Notes under the pieces: model-generated | Told to the model about the DNA's origin: nothing | The model's input: the letters and a program-made list of their open reading frames with translations, nothing else | The model's database searches: none | Shown here: in pieces, positions 27,541 to 34,500 of the stretch | How the letters are laid out: each line of letters opens with the position of its first letter | How positions within the stretch are numbered: position 1 is the stretch's first letter | Assembly (NCBI GenBank): GCA_018780035.1 | Contig: JADMKE010000022.1 | Location: 1-59,604 of the forward strand | Direction: 5' to 3' | Source of the DNA: Candidatus Sericytochromatia bacterium | GTDB taxonomy: Bacteria; Cyanobacteriota; Sericytochromatia; UBA7694 | Length of the DNA stretch: 59,604 nt | Made by a program: the position numbers and the translations under genes

Positions 27541-28179
27541 TTATTTGGTGATGGATTTGATCCGGGTGTCGTCTTGTTTGCGGGCTTCGCCGTAGATGCC
27601 GTAACCGACGGTGCCAACGGCTGCCGTGACGACCACAGCAGCTGCGCCATAGGCAGCCGCTTTGCCAAAACCTTTACCAGCTTGAACAGTCAGGTCTTTG
27701 GCAGGACCAAAGGCCCAGGTTCCGACTTTGCTCATAAAGCTCTGACCAGCGGTGCTGGCGACTTTTGCGCCACCCATACGGGCAAACATGCCAAGGGTCA
27801 TTCCAGCGCCGACGATTTCCAGGCCGTTGTTGGCGGCGAATTTGCCAGCACCCACAGCGACGGTTTTGCCCAGTTTGAGGGCTTCCATGGCGCCTTCGCC
27901 AAAATTGTTGACTTCGTTTTCAAAGAGTTTGACTTCGACTGCTTTGCCGTTCAGGGTGGCGTGGGTGCGGTCGCCGGGGCCCCGGTTTTGCAGGCTGGAG
28001 AAGTCCATATTGTCACCGTAAGCAATGTAGAACTTGCCGTTTTCGGGATCTTTGTAGACCAGGGAGTCCAGTCCGTCACCGTCGATGGCCTTAGCCAGTT
28101 GATTCTGGTTTACACCTTCTTGCAGTTCACGAATATGCATGGCATTGACGTTGACGCCGTTGACCGTTAAATTACCCAT
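27541..28179 (-). CDS. Glycine/alanine-rich protein, unknown function
   Basis: 212 residues; GGAGG lies 10 nt before the ATG. The N-terminal half (MGNLTVNGVNVNAMHIRELQ...) is hydrophilic and includes an IDGDGLDSLVYKDPENGKF segment that resembles an EF-hand-like Asp-rich loop. The C-terminal half is rich in Gly, Ala and Lys, with alternating small residues (AAYGAAAVVVTAAVGTVGYG), suggesting a membrane-inserting glycine-zipper helix. There is no classical signal peptide. No family is recognised. It is alone, with a strong terminator, like the glycine-rich gene at 37268-37801; both may be abundant structural or secreted proteins. Confidence 0.75.
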   Translation of the reverse strand: MGNLTVNGVNVNAMHIRELQEGVNQNQLAKAIDGDGLDSLVYKDPENGKFYIAYGDNMDFSSLQNRGPGDRTHATLNGKAVEVKLFENEVNNFGEGAMEALKLGKTVAVGAGKFAANNGLEIVGAGMTLGMFARMGGAKVASTAGQSFMSKVGTWAFGPAKDLTVQAGKGFGKAAAYGAAAVVVTAAVGTVGYGIYGEARKQDDTRIKSITK

Positions 28180-28625
28180 TTGCTTGAAGCCTCCGTTTGC
28201 GATTCTGTTCTTGCTTACTCTTTGTTTATACCCAGTTCAGCCGAGAAATATTCTTAAACACCCTCTATTTTTCAGTTAAATCTAATCAATGGGGCAAAGC
28301 TAAGCTTTGATGCGTGTTTGATCCGATTTTGGCGATCTCAGAGTAATCTTTGGGATAGCTGAGATTAAGGAATGTTTAAGGAGGGTTGGCTGGTGTTCAA
28401 AAGCGCTGCTGACAAGGGTTTGAAACAATTGAATGACTTGCTTTTGACTGGACATGCCCTTATTATACTTCCACCCCGCTTAAATTAAAAGCCACCATTT
28501 GGCATTCTGGCAGGCTCTTTCAAGCTGGCTTGTCTTTCAGATCTAAATTTGTTATCTTGGGGATGATTTTGCTGTGTTCATAATTCAGTAAAAATGAGCT
28601 AAAAAATAGATGGGAGTGTGTATTT
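28180..28625. other. 446-bp intergenic region with a possible small minus-strand gene
   Basis: This gap separates the glycine-rich gene (minus) from the SnoaL-like gene (plus) and should hold both promoters. For the plus gene, GGGAG lies about 10 nt before ATG 28626 and CATAAT at about 28580 is a possible -10. The only coding candidate seen is the 51-codon frame listed separately. The remainder shows nothing else recognisable. Confidence 0.5.
28300..28455 (-). CDS. Possible 51-residue protein with leaderless-type promoter
   Basis: ATG at 28455 opens a frame of 51 codons beginning MSSQKQVIQLFQTLVSSAFE and ending IKA. A perfect TATAAT (28467-28462 on the minus strand) lies 6 nt before the ATG, the same geometry as other genes here. 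The first half could form an amphipathic helix. No homologue is recognised, and chance occurrence cannot be excluded; the later part is Ser/Lys-rich and less convincing. Confidence 0.3.
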   Translation of the reverse strand: MSSQKQVIQLFQTLVSSAFEHQPTLLKHSLISAIPKITLRSPKSDQTRIKA

Positions 28626-29150
28626 ATGTCTAAACGTGTGATCTTTTCTGCTCTGCTAACGCTGGGGCTGATGCTTCCTGCGGCTTCAGCTTTGGCTGTG
28701 CCGCCAACCCAATTGGCCATGGCCCACCACGATACAACCATGAAAAACAAAGAGCTGGTTTTGGGTTTTTATAAAGATATTTTGAATGGCAAAAAGCTGG
28801 AGCAGATGAAAGATTATTTTACGGAAGATGTGGTCGATCATGACCCCATGATGGGAGATATGGTCGGCTTTGCCAAGGTCAGCGAAAGCATGACTGATTT
28901 CTTGAAAGGTTTTCCCGATCTCAAGGTCGATGTATTGCGCTCAGCGGCAGAAGGTGATTTGGTCTTTGTGCATATCCGCATGCAAGGGACCAATACTGGG
29001 GCCATGATGGGCATGCCTGCGACAGGCAAAAAAATCGACGTCAATGCCATTGATATCATCCGTATCAAAGATGGGAAATGTGCTGAACATTGGATGGAAA
29101 TGAACAGTGTTGCCATGATGCAGCAATTGGGGCTGATGCAGGGCCATTAA
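28626..29150 (+). CDS. Secreted SnoaL-like (NTF2-fold) protein
   Basis: 174 residues, with GGGAG at a usual distance. A signal peptide (VIFSALLTLGLMLPAASALA) precedes the mature domain. NKELVLGFYKDILNGKKLEQMKDYFTEDVVDHDP, TDFLKGFPDLKVDV, the GTNTGAMMGMPATGKKIDVNAIDIIRIKDGK stretch and EHWMEMNSVAMMQQLG follow the SnoaL/ester-cyclase pattern (cone-shaped alpha/beta barrel). Members include polyketide cyclases, but most secreted copies have unknown substrates. A periplasmic or secreted small-molecule binding or isomerising role is inferred. Confidence 0.87.
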   Translation: MSKRVIFSALLTLGLMLPAASALAVPPTQLAMAHHDTTMKNKELVLGFYKDILNGKKLEQMKDYFTEDVVDHDPMMGDMVGFAKVSESMTDFLKGFPDLKVDVLRSAAEGDLVFVHIRMQGTNTGAMMGMPATGKKIDVNAIDIIRIKDGKCAEHWMEMNSVAMMQQLGLMQGH

Positions 29151-29202
29151 AGGCTGTTTTCTCTCCCTTTGTTTTTGGGGGGCCTGTGGTGGTGTTTTTC
29201 AA

Positions 29203-31407
29203 TTGCAGGCCCAAACCCTAAACCCGCAAGCTCTCAACCCGCAAACCCTGAACCAGAATACGCCGCCAGCCCAGGTACAGATTTACGAGTTGGGGGATTA
29301 TCTGGTCTCTTGGCAGCCCGACAGGGCCCAATTGGAAATTGCCCGTCAAAGGCTTGCGCTTCGACCGCAAGTGTTGTTGCGCTCTGTATCTGGTCAGAAC
29401 TGGTTGCAGGCAGAGCAACGGCCTTTAGCTGTCTCCGAACAGCGGGGTTCTTTTCGCTTTCAATCCCAGCTAGTGCAGCGCTGTCAGAAGCTCAAGGTGA
29501 TAGAGGATGTTCATTTCGATGCCACAGCCCAGGTCTGGCAATTGCGCGGAGGTTGGCATGACCCCGGTTGTGAGCAGACCTGGCAACTGAAGCTGAACCT
29601 CAGTTCTGAGGGGCATTTGCGTTTGGGCGTGGCACTCAGCCCAGGGCCCTTGCAAACCCTGTCTCTGGCTCTGCAGCGTGACTCCGCTGAAAACTGGTAT
29701 GGCGGTGGAGAGCAGTTCAGCACGCCTCGGCTCAATGGGCAGAAACTGCCAATCTGGGTGCAAGAAAATGGCATTGCCCGTGGGGCCATGCCCCTGAGCA
29801 GTCTGATTGATACCTTCTCTCCCGGTTCAGCAGGCCACGCGCACAGCAGCTATATTTCCGTGCCCTGGCTGATGAGTTCGCAGGGGCGCGGTCTGGCGCT
29901 TGAAAACAGTGAATACAGCGAGTGGGATCTGCGCCAAGCCGATCAACTCGAACTGCGGCTTTGGTCCAAACAACTCAATTTGCGCCTCTTGGGAGCCGAA
30001 AATCCCTTGGCGCTGCTCAAAAGTTATACTGCTTGGGCTGGGCGCATGCCTGAGCCGCCGGATTGGGCCGATCGTGGTGCTTGGGTCGGCATGCAGGGTG
30101 GCACCGCCAAGGTCCGGGCCATTTGGGCAAAATTACAGATGCGAAAAACGCCGCTGGCTGCTTTTTGGCTGCAGGACTGGGTGGGAAAACGCAAGACCAG
30201 CATTGGCTCTCAGCTTTGGTGGAATTGGGAGCTGAATCAGGAAGATTATCCTGGTTGGCAAGAGCTCCTCAAAGACTTCAAGGCCTCAGACGTGCGGGTC
30301 TTGGGTTACCTTAATCCTTTTTTGGTCGACATCCCCAATCAAAACGGCCTGCGCCGCAATCTCTATGCCGAAGCGCGGGCACAGGGGTTTTTACTCAAAG
30401 ATGTCCATGGCGCTGTTTTGCAGGTCAAAAACACTGATTTCTCAGCGGGTATGCTCGATCTGAGTCATCCGGGTGCCAGGGCCTGGTTTAAACAGGTGGT
30501 CAAAAGCCAGGTTTTGGGAATTGGCTTGAGTGGCTGGATGGCGGATTATGGTGAGGCTTTGCCTTTAGAGGCCCATTTATACAGCCAAGAGCCTGCCTTG
30601 AGCGCTCACAATCGCTATGCCGAAGAATGGGCCCGTTTGCAAAATGAAATTCTCAGCGACAATCCCGAGGCCCAGGCTTTGGTTTTTCTCAGGTCGGGTT
30701 TTACGCTCAGCCCCCGCTGGGCGCCGCTCTTTTGGCAAGGCGACCAAACAGTCAGTTGGGATGGTCACGATGGCCTGCGCAGCGCTGTGATGGGCCTGAT
30801 CTCAGGGGGGCTCAGTGGCTTTGCGCTCAATCATAGCGATGCTGGGGGGTATACCTCGGTCTGCCAAGCGGGTCTCGGCCTCTGCCGCAGTCCCGAATTG
30901 TTGATGCGCTGGCTCGAAGTGAATGCCTGGACGTCTTTTCTGCGCAGCCACGAAGGCAATCAGCCCGAGGCCCAGGCTCAAATTTACAGCAGCCCCGAAC
31001 TGCTCGATTTTTTTGATCGTCAGGCGCGCATTTACACGGCTTGGCGTTTTTTGCGCCGCCAGCTTTTTGCCCAGGCCCAGGAGCAAGGCGCGCCGGTTGT
31101 GCGGCATTTGTTTTTGCATTATCCCGACGATGCGGTGGCGGCCCAAATTCACGACCAGTTTATGCTTGGGCCAGATCTGATCGTGGCACCGGTTTTGGAG
31201 CCCGGTGCGCGCAGCCGCAAGCTCTATTTGCCACCCGGGCCCTGGGTGCATCTCTGGAGTGGTCAGGTCTATGGCCTTTACCAGAAAGGCAGCTGGGTCG
31301 AAGTCTCCGCGCCAGTGGGCCAGGCTCCCGTCTTTGTGCGCCGCGAAAGTGCTTTGGGGCCACAACTCGTGCAAAGCCTTCAGGCCCAAGGGGTGATTCC
31401 ATTCTGA
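29203..31407 (+). CDS. Glycoside hydrolase family 31, sulfoquinovosidase-like
   Basis: 734 residues from TTG 29203. The sequence follows Escherichia coli YihQ closely through the catalytic domain: WLQDWVGKRKTS, YLNPFLVD, nucleophile Asp448 in GWMADYGEALP, acid/base Asp514 in FWQGDQTVSW, then NHSDAGGYTS and RSHEGN. YihQ releases sulfoquinovose from plant and cyanobacterial sulfolipid glycosides. From memory of YihQ, the sulfonate-binding Arg301 aligns with Gln337 here, while Trp304 (Trp340) and Tyr508 (Tyr550) are kept, so the true substrate may differ. No sulfoquinovose catabolic genes are adjacent. The frame stays open upstream through a lipoprotein-like stretch without a standard start codon, so the N-terminus is uncertain. 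Confidence 0.88.
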   Translation: MQAQTLNPQALNPQTLNQNTPPAQVQIYELGDYLVSWQPDRAQLEIARQRLALRPQVLLRSVSGQNWLQAEQRPLAVSEQRGSFRFQSQLVQRCQKLKVIEDVHFDATAQVWQLRGGWHDPGCEQTWQLKLNLSSEGHLRLGVALSPGPLQTLSLALQRDSAENWYGGGEQFSTPRLNGQKLPIWVQENGIARGAMPLSSLIDTFSPGSAGHAHSSYISVPWLMSSQGRGLALENSEYSEWDLRQADQLELRLWSKQLNLRLLGAENPLALLKSYTAWAGRMPEPPDWADRGAWVGMQGGTAKVRAIWAKLQMRKTPLAAFWLQDWVGKRKTSIGSQLWWNWELNQEDYPGWQELLKDFKASDVRVLGYLNPFLVDIPNQNGLRRNLYAEARAQGFLLKDVHGAVLQVKNTDFSAGMLDLSHPGARAWFKQVVKSQVLGIGLSGWMADYGEALPLEAHLYSQEPALSAHNRYAEEWARLQNEILSDNPEAQALVFLRSGFTLSPRWAPLFWQGDQTVSWDGHDGLRSAVMGLISGGLSGFALNHSDAGGYTSVCQAGLGLCRSPELLMRWLEVNAWTSFLRSHEGNQPEAQAQIYSSPELLDFFDRQARIYTAWRFLRRQLFAQAQEQGAPVVRHLFLHYPDDAVAAQIHDQFMLGPDLIVAPVLEPGARSRKLYLPPGPWVHLWSGQVYGLYQKGSWVEVSAPVGQAPVFVRRESALGPQLVQSLQAQGVIPF

Positions 31408-31449
31408 TTTGGATCTGATGCCGACTTCACCTCTCTGATTTGGATTTGA
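31404..31449 (+). repeat. Two 15-bp direct repeats before the macroglobulin gene
   Basis: CTGATTTGGATCTGA (31404-31418) and CTGATTTGGATTTGA (31435-31449) differ at one base and are 31 bp apart (about three helical turns). The first overlaps the GH31 stop. They could be regulator sites for the alpha-2-macroglobulin gene or a chance duplication. Confidence 0.45.
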
Positions 31450-31506
31450 ACACCGCTCCGCGTTACTCTGTCTGAAGAAGATAACTTGATTTCCTGGAGT
31501 TGCAAC

Positions 31507-34500
31507 ATGTTTAGATTTGTGGGCCTATTTTTGCTTTTGTTATTGGGGCTGAGTCTGCCCGCAGGGGCTGCGACTTTGCTGCAAGAGGCCGATCAGGCCT
31601 TTGGCGATCACAATTACAAAGAGGCCCTCAGCTTCTACGAAAAGGCCCAAAAAGACCCCCGTTTTGCCTCCGACAGTTTGCGTATGCGCCACCGGGTCTT
31701 GCAGAGCCTTGATAAATTGCAGGACTACGACCGCTTCATTCCCCAGCTTGAAATCGCCCTCAAACAGGTGCCAGACTTGCTCTGGCGCGCCCGCTATTCA
31801 GCGCTGGGGGCCCAGGTTTACCGCCGCATGCCCCACCAAGGTTATTTGCGCAATGGCACACTCTACCGCAACACCGACCGCCGTGAAGGCGTCTATACCT
31901 GGGTTTGGGACCAAGACAACAAACAGGCAGAGACTTATTACAATGCTTCCCGCAAGAATTATTTTGAATATCTCTACACCCGCAAAGCCCGCTTGATCGA
32001 GATCGAAAAAGAGCTGCTCAATCTGGTTGAAGAACTGGGCTTTTTCTACCGCGATCAAGCCTGGCTGACTTCCGCACGCAAAGACTGGCCCACGCTTGTG
32101 GCTCCCAAAGCCCCCGGTGAGAAACTGAATGCCGAATGGACCCCTTTCCAAAAGGCCTATTTCCTCTATTATGAAAGCCTCAAAATGGCGCAAAATCTCA
32201 AAGACAATCCGGTGCAGGTGCGCCTGCAATTTTCCTGGAATGTGTTTATTTTGCGCCGCTTGGGTCTGCAGGCCCCCGATTATCCCGATCTCGACCCCCT
32301 GCTGGTCTTTCAATCGCTCTTAAAGACCTATCCCCAAGATGCCCTGGCTGACAAAATTCAGCTCTCGCTGGGAGACCTCCTCAACGGGCGCCAACAATAC
32401 GCCGCTGCGATTGAAAACTGGGAAATGCTGATCAAACACCGGCCCAAGAGTTTGCTTGTGAATGCCGCTCACGACCGTTTGCAGAATATCCGCTGGCCCA
32501 GCCTCCATTTGCAGGTGCCGGGTGTGCAGGCTCCCGACCAACCTGCCCGCTTTCAGGTCGGGGGACGCAATCTCAAAGACCTGACCTTTAAACTCTGTGC
32601 TGTGGATTTACAGAGAGAGCTCACTGCCTTTTTGTCTTTGAACAACCCGAGTCTGCGCTTTGTGGATTTTAACGGCCATTTTGGCGCTTCTTTGTCTGAA
32701 AATCGCAGTCATTGCCAAGCAGAGGTCTTGAGCTGGACCTGGCAAACCCAGGCCCCGGATTATACCCCGTTTCAGCGTGAACTCACGTTCTCCAAAGCCC
32801 TGCCGGCGGGGGCCTATTTGCTGCAAGCGGAAGGCCAAGATGTCGAAGCCTCCGCTTTGGTCTTGCTTTCGGATCTCTCTCTGGTGCAAAAACAAGCGGG
32901 TGAGCAGACCCTTTTTTATCTCAGCAGCGCTGAGACGGGTAAACCTGTTCCAGAAGCCACTTTATACCTCAAAGAGACCACAGGCAGTGGTTTGGGATCT
33001 CAGGTTAAAATTTCCCGCGTCAAAACCGGCGCTGACGGTCTCTATCTGCACAAACGCCAGCTCAAGCTGGCGGGCACTTATCTCGATGCCTACGCGGTCT
33101 CCGGTGAGCAGCATGCCGTCAATCAGATGCGCTATTGGTATTATGCCGATGAAAGTCCCTATTACAAGGTCTATGCCTATACCGACCGGCCGATTTACCG
33201 CCCGGGTCAAAAAGTGTCCTTTCGGCAGGTCTTGCGCTTGGCCAAAGCGGGCCAATACCAGACGCCAGCCGGGCAAAAAGTAGAACTGCGTCTGCTCTCT
33301 CCGCGCGGCGAAGAATTGCTCAAACAGACCCTGACCAGCGATCGCTGGGGGGCCATCCACGGCGCTTATGCCTTGCCCGCTTCGGCCACCCTGGGCATGT
33401 ACCACTTTCAATTGACTTTGCCTGAGCAGCCCGGCTCCCAATTGCGGCTCTCAGGGGGCCAACAATTCCGTGTCGAAGAGTACCGCAAACCCGAATTTTT
33501 GGTCAAAGTCACCCCGCCGACGACGGCGCTGCGCCCCGGTGAAAACGCCAAAGTTAAAATCTCAGCTGATTATTATGCCGGTGGCCGGGTGCAAAAGGGA
33601 AGCCTTAAATACACCCTCAAGCGCCAGTATTTTTATCCTTCTTTTCAAACCCGTGCCAATCCCTGGGACTGGTTTTATGGTGCCTGGGACAATCACTACG
33701 ATTATTATCATGACGATTATACTGCCGTCTTAAAACAGGAGACGGTGAGCCTCAACGCCGAAGGGGAGGCTGAGATTTCCGTGCCCACCGAAGCCAGTCC
33801 CAACCAGGACTGGGAATATGTGGTCGAAGCAGAAGTCACCGACAACAGCCGCCGGGTTCAAAATGGCCGAGGTGTCTTCCGTGTCACCCGCCAGAGCTGG
33901 TATGCCTCGCTGGACTTTGACCGGGGTCTTTACAGTCCGGGAGAACGAATCGAAACGGAGATCAACTTGGTGGATCCCAATGGGCAGCCCGTGCCCCAAC
34001 AGGCGGGTTTGCTCACCATTGAGGCCTTTGAAGGCAAAGACACGGTCAAAAAACTCAAAGAAGAATCCCTCAGCAGCGATGCCATGGGCCGGATTTTTTA
34101 CCGCTGGCAGCCCCCCTCAGAGGGCCGGTTCCGCTTTGTCTTTAGCGGGCGGGACGCCTTTGAGCGCCCTGTCAGCCAGAGCCGCGAAGTCTGGGTGGCG
34201 GGCCCCCAATTTGAAGGGCGCCGCTTTCACTTCGAAAAGGTGGATATCCTCAGCGATAAACGGATTTACCAGGCAGGTGAAACAGCCCGGCTGATGGTCA
34301 CTGTCAAAGACCCCGACAGCTATGTCTTGCTCTTGGAAGAGGCCGAAAATATGTTGATCGGCCATCATCTGCTGGCGATTGCGGGCCATTCCAAGGTTGT
34401 GCAGCTCAAACTCTCTCCGGCCCACACCCCCAATTTTAATCTGCGCGCGATCACGGTCCGCCATCAACAGATGTTGCAAGACAGTCTGGAACTCTTTGTG

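Noticed and set aside
30802..31389. 195-codon frame antisense to GH31
   Set aside because: Antisense to conserved catalytic sequence; no ribosome binding site or family match.
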